DNA of 64,000 bases from JAAUUE01 sp943370025 (GCA_943370025.1 CALRPI020000005.1:46797-110796); one strand, 5' to 3'; counted from the first letter of the stretch, positions 36,946 through 45,728 are shown. The notes: generated from the sequence alone by a model not told the origin. Program-made: numbers and translations.

Positions 36946-37545
36946 AGGATTAATTATTATGCGATTTTTGGGGTGAAATCTGAATTGCTCGATCCAAGTC
37001 CATAGTTATTAGTAGCGATCACTTCTGCCAGCAGCCTCATTTCACGGAGAGCACTACCATGAATATATCAAAGAAAACTTTCCTGATCGGTTTTGATTAT
37101 GTAACTATAGGTGAAGAAAGTTTCTAGGAATCCTCTCCTCCGACCCTCACCCTAAATCTCTCTCTCAAGTCGGGTTACCGTGTACAAACAAGTCCACTTT
37201 AACTAGGTTTCAGGGTTTGATCCCCCCAGCCCCCCTATGTCCTTTGGACAGGCTACGCCAACAAAAGGGGGGAGAATTAATTTAAGTCCCTCTTTTTAAG
37301 AGAGCTTAAAGCCCTAAAGCCCTCCGGGCATACAAGAAACGGGCATAGCAGAAAAGGGGTATCCTTCTCATTAAACGAGATGATCAATAATTGTGTGTAA
37401 GTCATAGCCCAAATGGAGAGAGGGATTTTGAAACTGTAATTTTGTCTCCCCTTCTCCCCTTGTTGGGAGAAGGGGAGAAGGGGATGAGGGTCTTTTATTC
37501 AGTTCTGCAAGAGGTCTAGTAGTTGTAGGTTAAGGAGTTAAAGTT
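36946..37545. other. 600-bp intergenic region with a degraded repeat element
   Basis: No gene seen. It holds the 37172-37410 element and a CTTCTCCCC/GGGGAGAAG palindrome around 37449-37480 just before glmS. The promoters of glmS and of the large kinase should be here, but I cannot place them securely. Confidence 0.6.
37172..37410. mobile_element. Longer diverged copy of the GTGTACACACAA-ended element
   Basis: It shares with 26722-26905 the left end (GTGTACAAACAAGTCCACT), the segment GATCCCCCCAGCCCCCC, GGGGGGAGAATTAATTTAAG and the right end (AATTGTGTGTAA). It is interrupted by extra sequence containing TGTCCTTTGGACA and GGCTACGCC, and by a second insert around 37315-37355. Confidence 0.65.
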
Positions 37546-39444
37546 ATGTGTGGGATTGTGGGCTATATTGGCACGAAGAGAGCAACAGAAATCTTGATGG
37601 CGGGGCTGGAAAAGCTGGAATACCGGGGCTACGATTCAGCGGGGATTGCCACGATCGAAGAAGGAGATATTCAGTGTGTTCGGGCTAAGGGCAAGTTAGT
37701 CAATCTTCGGGATAAGTTGACTTCTATTGATAGTATTGCCCATCTTGGGATTGGTCACACCCGCTGGGCAACCCACGGCAAACCTGAAGAATACAATGCT
37801 CATCCCCACATGGATACGGCACTACGGGTAGCAGTGGTGATGAATGGGATTGTGGAAAACTATCGTTCTTTGCGAGAAGAGTTAAAAGCCAAGGGGCATG
37901 AGTTTCGATCGGACACCGACACCGAAGTGATCCCCCATTTAATTGCTGATTATCTAACGGGAGATTTGGTGAAAGATTTGCCGGAGAATGCTTCCAAACT
38001 TTTGGCAGCAGTCCGGTTAGCTGTAGGCAGACTCCAAGGCGCCTTTGCGATCGCCACGATCTCAGCAGATTATCCGGAAGAATTTATCGTGGCTCGGAAA
38101 CAAGCCCCCCTAGTTTTGGGTTACGGCGATGGGGAATTTTTCTGCGCCTCCGACGTTCCCGCCCTCGTCCCCTACACCAAGCTGATCCTGCCCCTGCAAG
38201 ATGGAGAAATTGCTCGTCTTTCTCCCCTAGGAATTGAGGTCTATAACTTTGCTGGGGACAAATTGAAGCGATCGCCCCGCACCCTGAACTGGAACCCAGT
38301 CATGGTGGAAAAACAGGGTTTCAAGCACTACATGCTCAAGGAAATCTACGAACAACCGGGCGTAGTGCGGGCGTGTTTGGCTGCCTACCTTTCGGAAACA
38401 TGGGAAGTGGGGACAGCAGGTTCACCGATCGATCTCCAATTACCAGCCGACTTCTTTGCAGGTGTGGAGCAGATCCAAATCCTTGCCTGTGGCACAAGTT
38501 GGCACGCTGGCTTAGTTGGGAAATATCTTTTGGAGCAATTAGCTGGTATTCCTACTACGGTGCAATACTCCTCGGAATTTCGCTATTCTCCTTCCCCCAT
38601 CACTGCCAATACCCTAACTATTGGGGTGACCCAATCGGGGGAAACAGGAGATACCCTCACGGCTCTGGAGTTGGAGAAAACCCGCCGCAGCCACCTCGAC
38701 CCCTCTCGTCAGTCCCGCTTATTGGGGATTACCAACCGTCCCGAAAGTTCCCTAGGCAGATTGGTGCCAAATTTAATTGAAACCCATGCCGGGATTGAGA
38801 TTGGCGTGGCAGCAACTAAGACTTTTGTCACCCAGTTAGTCGCCTTCTATTGTCTGGCGATCGATCTGGCTTACCAACGCCAGACCCAAACTCCAGATCA
38901 AATTGGCGAACTAGTAGACGGATTACGACAACTCCCAGCACTGATTGAGGTGATCTTAGAAAGCCAAGAACGCTACATCGAGAAACTGAGCCACGAGTTT
39001 AGCGATACCCAAGATTTCATCTTCATCGGTCGGGGAATCAACTTCCCCATTGCCCTCGAAGGCTCCCTGAAACTGAAGGAAATTAGCTATATCCACGCCG
39101 AAGGTTATCCTGCCGGAGAAATGAAACATGGACCGATCGCCCTTTTGGATGCCAAGGTTCCGGTGGTGGCGATCGCCGTGCCGGGGAATGTTTACGAGAA
39201 GGTTCTTTCCAATGCTCAAGAGGCAAAGGCGAGGGATGCCCGCTTAATTGGGGTGACGGTGATGGATGACCCAGAAGCGGCGTTGACCTTTGATGATGTC
39301 CTGCCCATTCCGGCAATTCCGGAAATTCTCTCCCCGATCCTGACGGTGATCCCTTTGCAACTCTTGGCTTACCACATTGCTGCTCGGCGGGGTTTAGATG
39401 TAGATCAACCAAGGAACTTAGCTAAATCAGTGACAGTAGAATAG
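37546..39444 (+). CDS. glmS: Glutamine-fructose-6-phosphate aminotransferase (isomerizing)
   Basis: The 632-residue protein starts MCGIVGYIGTKRATEIL, so Cys2 is the glutamine amidotransferase nucleophile. The N-terminal half (1-240) includes HTRWATHG; the C-terminal half has two SIS domains (LACGTSWHAGLVGKYLLEQL, VTQSGETGDT) and ends PRNLAKSVTVE. It makes glucosamine-6-phosphate, the entry to UDP-GlcNAc for peptidoglycan, used by MurA encoded 5 kb away. AAGGAG precedes the ATG. I see no glmS ribozyme sequence. Confidence 0.97.
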   Translation: MCGIVGYIGTKRATEILMAGLEKLEYRGYDSAGIATIEEGDIQCVRAKGKLVNLRDKLTSIDSIAHLGIGHTRWATHGKPEEYNAHPHMDTALRVAVVMNGIVENYRSLREELKAKGHEFRSDTDTEVIPHLIADYLTGDLVKDLPENASKLLAAVRLAVGRLQGAFAIATISADYPEEFIVARKQAPLVLGYGDGEFFCASDVPALVPYTKLILPLQDGEIARLSPLGIEVYNFAGDKLKRSPRTLNWNPVMVEKQGFKHYMLKEIYEQPGVVRACLAAYLSETWEVGTAGSPIDLQLPADFFAGVEQIQILACGTSWHAGLVGKYLLEQLAGIPTTVQYSSEFRYSPSPITANTLTIGVTQSGETGDTLTALELEKTRRSHLDPSRQSRLLGITNRPESSLGRLVPNLIETHAGIEIGVAATKTFVTQLVAFYCLAIDLAYQRQTQTPDQIGELVDGLRQLPALIEVILESQERYIEKLSHEFSDTQDFIFIGRGINFPIALEGSLKLKEISYIHAEGYPAGEMKHGPIALLDAKVPVVAIAVPGNVYEKVLSNAQEAKARDARLIGVTVMDDPEAALTFDDVLPIPAIPEILSPILTVIPLQLLAYHIAARRGLDVDQPRNLAKSVTVE

Positions 39445-39468
39445 CTGAATACTACAGAAATTATTCAT

Positions 39469-39563
39469 TATGGTAAGCGCCATTCTAGTTAGGACGGGGA
39501 CATTTTTGAGGGCGCGCTCCGCGCGCCCTCAAAAATGTCCTAATCAAATCAGCAACTACTATA
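39469..39563. mobile_element. 95-bp palindromic element, copy B of the 22600 family
   Basis: It shares GGTAAGCGCCATTCTAGTTA and CCTAATCAAATC with 22600-22697. The stem tip is different (GAGGGCGCGCTCCGCGCGCCCTC here) but still fully paired. It begins 24 bases after the glmS stop and is a probable terminator for it. Confidence 0.7.
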
Positions 39564-39661
39564 GTTTGAGAGTGGGTGGCTTTAGCCACCCACTCTCAAA
39601 CCAAGCATTGATAGAACTGTCAATGTTTGTGGCTTATCTCATTTGAACGCAAAGTGCTATA
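39557..39661. mobile_element. TA-ended 105-bp palindromic element, copy 1
   Basis: Ends TACTATAGTTTGAGAG and CAAAGTGCTATA. The hairpin tip is GTGGGTGGCTTTAGCCACCCAC. The family consensus ends are TACAGCA and TGCTGTA, so TA is the probable target duplication, as in IS630/Tc1-type elements. Same length and tip type as 59618-59722. Confidence 0.7.
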
Positions 39662-39918
39662 AATCCCTACGCAGCAGGGTATTTAGAATCTTATTTGTAT
39701 CAACTATTTGGCAAAGTAGGATAAGCCCTATAGGACTTGCGCAAATGTTCATAAATCCAAGGAGGACTGCTATATTAGAAGGTACTGGAGTCGACAGCGT
39801 TAGCGAATCATTTTTTCGATATCGTGGGATTAATATTATCTAGGATTACGCCCTAAAAATAATTGTAAGATTGCTATAGGCACTATCTCGATCAGGGAAA
39901 TACTAAGGAGGTTATGCA

Positions 39919-41295
39919 GTGGACGAAAATCAAAGTTGCCTAGATGCTCTAACACAATCAATTGAGCAGCTAGGAGGAGTAGTTGATGCTGTACAGCTAG
40001 AAAATACGGCAGAATTAATTATTCAAGCCATGACTGGTACTTGGCGTAATTTTCATACCCCAGAGCATATTTTTGAGGTGGGTAGTGGAGGTGATGCGAT
40101 CGAAGTATTGGCTGCCCTATTCCATGATATGGTCTACGTCCAAGTAGACCAAGCCTCTAGTCTTAATATTAGTAGTTACCTCACCCCCTTCATCAAAGAG
40201 GTAAGAAACGGTGAACTAGTCATCCGTTCTGAGCGAGAAATTGCCCCAGACCGGATGTTTGAAATTGTCTGCACCATCTTTGGGATGCAAAAAGGTCAAG
40301 TCCTCTCTCCCTTTGCTGGGCAGAATGAATTTCTGAGTGGTTTGATTGCCGCTAAGTGTCTTAAGCCCCTGCTGCCAGAAAATACGATTGCGGAAATTAT
40401 TGCTTGTATTGAAGCAACTATCCCTTTCCGCTCCTCTTCTCCGGCTGGACAAACCTGTAGTGAAATGTTATTCGATCGCCTAGGCATTGCCAATGAGAAA
40501 TTTGATTTTGGTTGGAACTCAGAGCAAATAGTTGTCATGGTCAAGCGAGCCGTGAGATTGTCTAATCGGGATGTAGAAAACTTTGCTGCTCCTCAGTCAG
40601 CAGATTTCTTAGATAATACTTGGAACCTTCTGCCAGAGACTAATCATGAGCTATCTAATGGCAGTTCCTATTCTGTTGTTGGCTACCGGAAATCCTTACA
40701 AAAGATGGAAGGTTTCATGAACTTCCTCAAGCCGGAGTCAGTGTTCCATCAGTTTCAAGGAGAACCAGAAGATGCAACCTATAAAGAAATGGTAATTAAC
40801 ACTCGGAAAAACTTGGAAGTTTCTAAGTTATATCTGGGCAGCAAGCTCTTTACCATTGCCCTATTAGAAGCTCTCTCCTACCGTTTAGGTAAAACCATTC
40901 CCGTATCCACCATGATGGGAGAACATCCTTCTTCGGGGATGAAGGTTGCAGCCTTAGCAGATTTTTTACCAGATATCCCCTTAAGCAAAAAGCTAGAAAC
41001 TCCTATGGAGGTGGAAGTATTTGAGATTCTCAATAAGGGACGCAACAAAGAATCTCGATACGACATTAAAAATTCTCCCCTCGCTACCTTGATCGTTAAG
41101 CTGCTGGGCTTTAGCGGCATTATGGAATCTCTTAAACAGGCCAAGGAATTCTTTAGTGGCAATCTGACTCCGGAAGAGTTCCTGAAGAAATGCGATCCAG
41201 AGATTGTGGAAATAGTCACGGGAGCACTTCTACAGCTTTTTGAAAGTCGTAAAGCCGCCCTCCGAGGTTTGAGCAAAACTCCTACCTATAACTAG
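39919..41295 (+). CDS. HD-domain-like hypothetical protein
   Basis: The GTG at 39919 has AAGGAGG 7 bases upstream; an ATG at 39914 is out of frame. The 458 residues include an HD-type metal-site pattern near the N-terminus (NFHTPEHIFEV ... LAALFHDMVYVQVD), so a phosphohydrolase fold is possible. The second half (about 230-458) is helical and unrecognised (LETPMEVEVFEILNKGRNKE). I know similar proteins only as cyanobacterial hypotheticals. Its stop codon lies inside the target duplication of a MITE-like element. Confidence 0.7.
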   Translation: MDENQSCLDALTQSIEQLGGVVDAVQLENTAELIIQAMTGTWRNFHTPEHIFEVGSGGDAIEVLAALFHDMVYVQVDQASSLNISSYLTPFIKEVRNGELVIRSEREIAPDRMFEIVCTIFGMQKGQVLSPFAGQNEFLSGLIAAKCLKPLLPENTIAEIIACIEATIPFRSSSPAGQTCSEMLFDRLGIANEKFDFGWNSEQIVVMVKRAVRLSNRDVENFAAPQSADFLDNTWNLLPETNHELSNGSSYSVVGYRKSLQKMEGFMNFLKPESVFHQFQGEPEDATYKEMVINTRKNLEVSKLYLGSKLFTIALLEALSYRLGKTIPVSTMMGEHPSSGMKVAALADFLPDIPLSKKLETPMEVEVFEILNKGRNKESRYDIKNSPLATLIVKLLGFSGIMESLKQAKEFFSGNLTPEEFLKKCDPEIVEIVTGALLQLFESRKAALRGLSKTPTYN

Positions 41296-41388
41296 CCTTG
41301 GTCGTCATGCATTGTCATAGTGATTGAGGCACCTCGCACCCCAATCACCATTATCCAAACCATTACTTTGCAGCACTACCCTAGTCAT
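41292..41388. mobile_element. 81-bp MITE-like element, copy B
   Basis: Element 41300-41380, exactly the length of copy A at 14838. The right 36 bases (from CACCATTATCC to ACTACCC) are identical to copy A; the left end GGTCGTCATGCATTGT is nearly so. The flanks CTAGCCTT (41292-41299) and CTAGTCAT (41381-41388) match at 6 of 8, a decayed target duplication. The left flank contains the TAG stop of the HD-like gene. Confidence 0.8.
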
Positions 41389-41428
41389 TTAGAACAGGTG
41401 ATTAAAACCGCCAACTTGATTGTGTAAC

Positions 41429-41531
41429 TACAGTAGTTTGAGAGAGGGCTTCGACTCCGCTCAGCCCGCTCTCAAACCCAATATTGGTAGGGCTTTCAAT
41501 ATTTGTGATGTGTCTTATTTGAACGCAAAAT
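41429..41531. mobile_element. TA-ended palindromic element, copy 2, right end lost
   Basis: It starts TACAGTAGTTTGAGAG and has the tip GGGCTTCGACTCCGCTCAGCCC. It continues CAAACCCAATATTGG and runs to GAACGCAAA, where the expected GTGCTGTA end is missing and another hairpin begins. Confidence 0.65.
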
Positions 41532-41536
41532 CGGGC

Positions 41537-41573
41537 TTTTTGAGGGGCAGCGTAACGCGCTGCCCCTCAAAAA
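41537..41573. repeat. GC-tipped hairpin (TTTTTGAGGGGCAGCG)
   Basis: Sixteen-base perfect arms around TAACG. A run of A or T at the outer arm on either strand makes it a possible bidirectional terminator between converging genes. Confidence 0.65.
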
Positions 41574-41634
41574 ACTCTTAACCCGGATTCACGTTAATGG
41601 TGTAGTGGAAACCACAGGAAGAAAAGGTTCCAGA

Positions 41635-42432
41635 CTAACTATCCTCAGTCCCTTGATGGTTGCTATAGGAGCTAAATAGATCTGTGGCTAGGGGATAGGA
41701 TTCTGGCGTGCCGATGTCTAAAAATTTACCTTGGCTACAATAACCATACACTCCTTGCTGAATCCACTGGGGAAATAGATCCGCCTCTAGAGAGACAAGA
41801 CGATGTTTCGAGGTTACACCAAGAAAATCTTGCTCTGCCACCTCAAGGCGATCGCTTTGGACATTAGCTAGGAGGGACGACTCTATTAAATAAATTCCCC
41901 CATTAATCCAGCCTAATCCTTGATTCTGACCTTTCTCAGTGAATCTTACTATCTGGTGGTCATGGGCTAATTCTACTTTTCCATAGCGGGCGGTGTCTGC
42001 TACTTGAGTCAGCACCATACTTACAGGGGCAGATTTTTGCTGGTGAAATTCAGAGAAGCCAGCTAGGTCTGCTCCACAAAAAGAGTCGCCATTCATTACC
42101 AATACCCTAGGGGATCGAACTAAGGGAAGAGCCAGCCCTAGAGCACCTCCCGTACCCAGTAATTGAGTTTCTTGGGAATAACTAATCTGGATTGTCCCCT
42201 CGGCAGCATCATAGGCATATCCAAAAGTCTCTCTAATTTGTTCTCCTAAATACCCAATGCAGAGAATCACTCGTTTTATTCCTGAAGCTGCCAATTGGTC
42301 TAGAAGATAGGCTAAAAAAGGACGACCTAGTACTTCTGCCAAGACCTTGGGGCGATCGCTGACCACTGATCGCAACCGAGTTCCTAACCCCCCTGCCAAA
42401 ATCATCGCGTCTACCTGAGCTAAATCTCCCAC
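41635..42432 (-). CDS. Sugar-1-phosphate nucleotidyltransferase (HddC/GMP type)
   Basis: The GTG at 42432 with GAGGCGAG upstream gives 265 residues. The N-terminus has the nucleotide-binding signature AMILAGGLGTRLRSVVSDRP and PK. LLGTGGALGLA and VMNGDSF follow, with WINGGIYLI near residue 175. It transfers a nucleotide to a sugar-1-phosphate; the closest known type is the guanylyltransferase of D-glycero-D-manno-heptose (HddC), but the sugar is not determined. It probably feeds a surface polysaccharide. No kinase or isomerase genes of the pathway are adjacent. Confidence 0.85.
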   Translation of the reverse strand: MGDLAQVDAMILAGGLGTRLRSVVSDRPKVLAEVLGRPFLAYLLDQLAASGIKRVILCIGYLGEQIRETFGYAYDAAEGTIQISYSQETQLLGTGGALGLALPLVRSPRVLVMNGDSFCGADLAGFSEFHQQKSAPVSMVLTQVADTARYGKVELAHDHQIVRFTEKGQNQGLGWINGGIYLIESSLLANVQSDRLEVAEQDFLGVTSKHRLVSLEADLFPQWIQQGVYGYCSQGKFLDIGTPESYPLATDLFSSYSNHQGTEDS

Positions 42433-42551
42433 TAACTCGCCTCTCTAGATATCTGATTCATGCTTAAATCTCCTCTGCCACAATACTAGGATTTCCATCT
42501 GTGGAGGTTTTTGCCGGCTTCGACGACCCTCAGCCAACAACCTCCGAGACC

Positions 42552-42660
42552 TACAGCACTTTGCGCTCAAATGAGGCACACCACAAATATTGAAAGTCCT
42601 ATCCATGTTGGGTTTGAGAGCGGGCTGAGGGTCGTCGAAGCCCACTCTCAAACTGCTGTA
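42552..42660. mobile_element. TA-ended 109-bp palindromic element, copy 3 (inverted)
   Basis: It runs from TACAGCACTTTGCG to CAAACTGCTGTA, with inverted ends agreeing at 11 of 12. The tip is GGGCTGAGGGTCGTCGAAGCCC. Nearly identical to 55063-55171, also 109 bp. Confidence 0.8.
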
Positions 42661-42679
42661 AGATATAGCCGTCGCTAAG

Positions 42680-42724
42680 CAGGTTATGCTGTGGAAACCC
42701 CCACTTCGTGGGGGTTTCCACAAC
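42680..42724. repeat. AGGTTATG(C/T)TGT hairpin repeat, copy B
   Basis: A perfect 15-bp stem (TGTGGAAACCCCCAC and complement, loop TTC). The left flank CAGGTTATGC matches the repeat at 14751-14799. Confidence 0.6.
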
Positions 42725-42880
42725 CAAATACTTAAGATTATTAAATCTTATCGGTGATTCATCCAAAAAGTAGCATTATTCATTCTATAAACATTTGTCA
42801 AATAGAACATATCCGGTACAATTGAAACCAAACTTAACACAAGCTCCTTTTTCTTACTATTACTTTCGGAGGATAAAACT

Positions 42881-44233
42881 ATTACTTACTCTCTAAGCTC
42901 AACTAACCTCAATCCCCAAACTGAAGAAGAACACTCAGTTTTGGAAATCTACGGTCAGCATTCCCTGAAGGGACAGGTAAAGATCAGTGGGGCAAAAAAC
43001 TCAGCTCTCGCAATCATGGCGGGAACTCTTCTCTGCTCTGAAGACTGCCGCTTAAGCAATGTTCCCCAGCTAGTGGATATCCAACGCATGGGACAAATCT
43101 TATCTGCCTTCGGGGTAAAGTTGCAGCGCCAAGGAGAAGTCCTAGAATTAAATACTCGTCATCTCCATCAATCCAATGCTCCTTACGAACTAGTTAGTCA
43201 ACTACGAGCCAGTTTCTTTGTAATTGGGGCGGTGTTGGCACGGTTAGGCACAGCCCGGATTCCTCTGCCGGGGGGCTGCGCCATTGGAGCCAGACCAGTA
43301 GAATTGCATGTCCGGGGGTTGCAAACTTTGGGAGCGCATGTCGAGATTGAACATGGGGTAGTCCATGCGGTGGTGAAGGGCGATCGTCTCAAGGGAGCAA
43401 AAATATATTTAGATTATCCTAGCGTTGGAGCTACAGAAACCCTAATGATGGCGGCGACTCTAGCCGAAGGGGAAACAATTATTGATAATGCTGCCCAAGA
43501 ACCAGAGGTAATTGATCTAGCAAATTTCTGTCAGGCGATGGGGGCAAATATTCAAGGGGCAGGTACTAAGAGGATTGTGATTAACGGTGTATCTAGCCTC
43601 CATGCGGTGGATTATGCGATTATTCCCGATCGCGTCGAAGCGGCAACTTTTTTGGTAGCGGGAGCCATTACTTACTCAGAAATTGAGATCGCCCCAGTGA
43701 TCCCAGAACACCTGATTGCAGCAATTAATAAACTCCAATCGATCGGCGTTAAGGTGGTTAATGATACCCCACATTCCCTGAGACTAATCCCCAGCTATCA
43801 CCTAATTGGCTCAGATATTGAAACCCAACCCTATCCGGGATTTCCCACGGATATGCAGGCACAATTCATGGCGTTATTGACAGTCAGTGAAGGAGATAGT
43901 GTAGTGACAGAAACTGTATTTGAGAATCGATTGCGTCATGTGGCAGAGTTAAACCGGATGGGGGCGGATATTCGGGTGCGGGGGAATAATGCGATTATTC
44001 GGGGCGTATCCCACCTTTCTGGAGCCCCAGTCATGGCAACAGATCTCAGAGCCTCGGCTGCCCTAGTGATTGCTGGACTAGCAGCAGAAGGGAAAACCAT
44101 CATTCAGGGACTACATCACTTAGATCGGGGTTATGATGACCTAGAAGGAAAGCTCCGCCAATTGGGGGCAAAAATCCAACGGACTTCTGGAGATGGGGCA
44201 CTCCTGAATCCCTCTATCCCTAATCGCGCGTAA
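42881..44233 (+). CDS. murA: UDP-N-acetylglucosamine 1-carboxyvinyltransferase, probable ATT start
   Basis: MurA adds enolpyruvate to UDP-GlcNAc, the first committed peptidoglycan step. The fold motifs are clear: SGAKNSALAIMAG, LPGGCAIGARPVELH with the catalytic Cys, and ATDLRASAALVIAGLA. No ATG or GTG is in frame. The first usual start is TTG 42941, which has no good Shine-Dalgarno. In-frame ATT at 42881 stands 8 bases after GGAGG (42868-42872). It gives 450 residues whose extra N-terminus ends SVLEIYG, as cyanobacterial MurA proteins usually have ahead of the fold. I therefore favour ATT. The minimal form is 42941-44233 (430 residues). Confidence 0.9.
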   Translation: MTYSLSSTNLNPQTEEEHSVLEIYGQHSLKGQVKISGAKNSALAIMAGTLLCSEDCRLSNVPQLVDIQRMGQILSAFGVKLQRQGEVLELNTRHLHQSNAPYELVSQLRASFFVIGAVLARLGTARIPLPGGCAIGARPVELHVRGLQTLGAHVEIEHGVVHAVVKGDRLKGAKIYLDYPSVGATETLMMAATLAEGETIIDNAAQEPEVIDLANFCQAMGANIQGAGTKRIVINGVSSLHAVDYAIIPDRVEAATFLVAGAITYSEIEIAPVIPEHLIAAINKLQSIGVKVVNDTPHSLRLIPSYHLIGSDIETQPYPGFPTDMQAQFMALLTVSEGDSVVTETVFENRLRHVAELNRMGADIRVRGNNAIIRGVSHLSGAPVMATDLRASAALVIAGLAAEGKTIIQGLHHLDRGYDDLEGKLRQLGAKIQRTSGDGALLNPSIPNRA

Positions 44234-44261
44234 ATCTCCAGTTCAGATTAAAATTAGGAAT

Positions 44262-45158
44262 ATGGCAAGGATTAATATTCTCGGCGTACTCCATAACTAC
44301 GAACTGACTTCTCCTAGGGCAGGAGTACCAGTCTTAGTATTTATTCATGGCTGGCTCCTCAGTCGTGCCTATTGGCAGCCCTTAGTAGAAATTCTCTCTC
44401 CCCACTATCAGTGCTTAAGTTATGACCTGCGGGGTTTTGGCGATTCGCGATCGATCCTTGCCTGTCCTCGGGAACTTAATGGGCATTGTTTGGAAAAAGC
44501 TGAAACTATTCCCCGTGATCATACTCCCGCTGCCTACGCCCACGATTTAGCTCTTCTGCTCCAAGGGCTAGAAATTAACCAGCCTGTGTGGTTAGTGGGG
44601 CATTCCTTGGGGGGGACGATCGCCCTCTGGGCAGCCTCCCAATTGCCGGAGCTGGTCAAAGGCATAGTTTGTCTGAATGCTGGGGGAGGGATTTATCTCA
44701 AGGAAGAATTTGAACGTTTCCGCAGTGCTGGAGAAGAGTTGGTCAAGCGCCGTCCTCCTTGGCTGGGGCAACTGCCTTTGATTGATTGGGTATTTGCCAG
44801 AGCAATGGTGAAGCGGCCGATTTCCAGAGACTGGGGACGGCAGCGGGTGTTAGATTTTGTAAATGCTGATGTCACCGCAGCTCTAGGCACTCTCTTGGAC
44901 TGCACCACCGAGGCTGAAGTCCATAAGCTGCCGCCGTTGGTTTCCCAATTAAACCAACCAGTTTATTTTTTGGCGGGGGAGGACGATCGGATTATGGAAC
45001 CTAAGTATGTCAAACATTTAGCTAGCTTCCACTATCTTTTTCAATCAGGCATCAATAATGTGATTGAAATTCCCCTTTGCGGCCATATGGCAATGCTAGA
45101 ACATCCAACTCTTGTGGCAGAACATATCCAAAAAATTGTTTCTATAGTTGTCTCTTAG
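44262..45158 (+). CDS. Alpha/beta hydrolase
   Basis: The 298 residues have the full triad context: oxyanion HGW in VLVFIHGWLLSRAYW, nucleophile GHSLGGTIALWA, acid in AGEDDRIMEP and His in PLCGHMAMLEHP. The substrate is unknown; the family includes esterases, thioesterases and haloperoxidase-like enzymes. It follows murA by 28 bp on the same strand and may share its transcript. A palindromic element starts at its stop codon. Confidence 0.88.
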   Translation: MARINILGVLHNYELTSPRAGVPVLVFIHGWLLSRAYWQPLVEILSPHYQCLSYDLRGFGDSRSILACPRELNGHCLEKAETIPRDHTPAAYAHDLALLLQGLEINQPVWLVGHSLGGTIALWAASQLPELVKGIVCLNAGGGIYLKEEFERFRSAGEELVKRRPPWLGQLPLIDWVFARAMVKRPISRDWGRQRVLDFVNADVTAALGTLLDCTTEAEVHKLPPLVSQLNQPVYFLAGEDDRIMEPKYVKHLASFHYLFQSGINNVIEIPLCGHMAMLEHPTLVAEHIQKIVSIVVS

Positions 45159-45243
45159 GAAGTCATTTATTAAAGTGGCTGTAGGGTCTGATTTTTCGCC
45201 CCCGCCGGGGGCGAAAAATCAGACTTGATAAATAGTTTCTGAT
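45156..45243. mobile_element. GAAGTCATTTATAAAGTGGCT hairpin element, copy 1
   Basis: It begins at the hydrolase TAG stop. The stem is GTCTGATTTTTCGCCCCC with its complement. The arms match 58649-58733 and more weakly 57878-57947. The outer ends form an imperfect inverted repeat. It probably terminates the murA-hydrolase transcript. Confidence 0.65.
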
Positions 45244-45374
45244 GGTTGTATCTTGATCACGATCGATCCCTATTGATCGCTCTTTAACCATTGAGAATCA
45301 CGATGGTTATCCTTGGTAATAATCATGAAACCTTGTTACATTAGGAAAACCTAGGTAAACAAATGTAACAAGCC

Positions 45375-45728
45375 ATGAATTTCCGCAACCTCATTCCCCA
45401 CCCTCAGCAAATTCAAGACAAGTCTAGAGCCTATGAACTTAAGGAACGCCTTGATTGGGGTGAACCTGCTTTGACAATTGTTGATGCCCGCGATCGCCAT
45501 GCTTTTCAAGAAAGCCATATCAGTGGAGCGATCGTCATGCCCCCGGATGAGTTGGTAGCTAGAGCCTTGGAAACCTTAGAGCTAGAGCGAGATATTTATA
45601 TTTATCGAGATACTGACGAAGAAACGGCGATCGCGGCTGCCGAACTCCGAGCAGTGGGCTATACCCATGTCTCAGAAATTCGGGGTGGTTTAGCCGCATG
45701 GAAAGCTTTTGGCTATCCCATTGAGTAG
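45375..45728 (+). CDS. Rhodanese-like domain protein lacking the catalytic cysteine
   Basis: One rhodanese domain of 117 residues: IVDARDRHAFQESHISGAI and LRAVGYTHVSEIRGGLAAWK. At the active loop, where active enzymes read Cys-x-x-G, this protein has IYIYRDTDEETA (residues 74-85), with no cysteine. Sulfur transfer is therefore impossible and a binding or regulatory role is more likely. The family is widespread in cyanobacteria in this Cys-less form as I remember it. Cytoplasmic. Confidence 0.85.
   Translation: MNFRNLIPHPQQIQDKSRAYELKERLDWGEPALTIVDARDRHAFQESHISGAIVMPPDELVARALETLELERDIYIYRDTDEETAIAAAELRAVGYTHVSEIRGGLAAWKAFGYPIE

Larger units (their letters stand above)
39445..39918. other. 474-bp intergenic region with two adjoining repeats
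   Basis: The 95-bp element (39469-39563) and the TA-ended element (39557-39661) fill the first half, sharing TACTATA at their junction. The remaining 250 bp hold no convincing gene; a 66-codon open frame there begins inside the repeat and is rejected. Confidence 0.6.
41296..41634. other. 339-bp region made almost wholly of repeats
   Basis: The 81-bp MITE-like copy B, a truncated TA-ended element and a GC-tipped hairpin follow each other between the HD-like gene and the convergent nucleotidyltransferase gene. No gene is seen. Confidence 0.65.
42433..42880. other. 448-bp intergenic region with repeats upstream of murA
   Basis: It contains a GGAGGTTTTTGCCGG hairpin with the CTTCGACGACCCTC tip (about 42503-42546), a TA-ended element and a long hairpin. 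A 92-codon open frame on the minus strand is a translation of these repeats. The murA promoter should lie in the AT-rich 42725-42860. Confidence 0.6.

Noticed and set aside
37411..37545. Possible glmS ribozyme or riboswitch upstream of glmS
   Set aside because: I see no conserved glmS ribozyme core; the structure there is a simple CTTCTCCCC palindrome.
39643..39843. 66-codon plus-strand open frame after glmS
   Set aside because: It begins inside a TA-ended element and has no ribosome-binding site or recognisable composition.
42445..42723. 92-codon minus-strand open frame containing SLRVGFDDPQPALKPNMD
   Set aside because: It is a translation of the TA-ended palindromic element and adjoining hairpins. 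The same peptide appears at 55031-55300 because the repeat recurs there.
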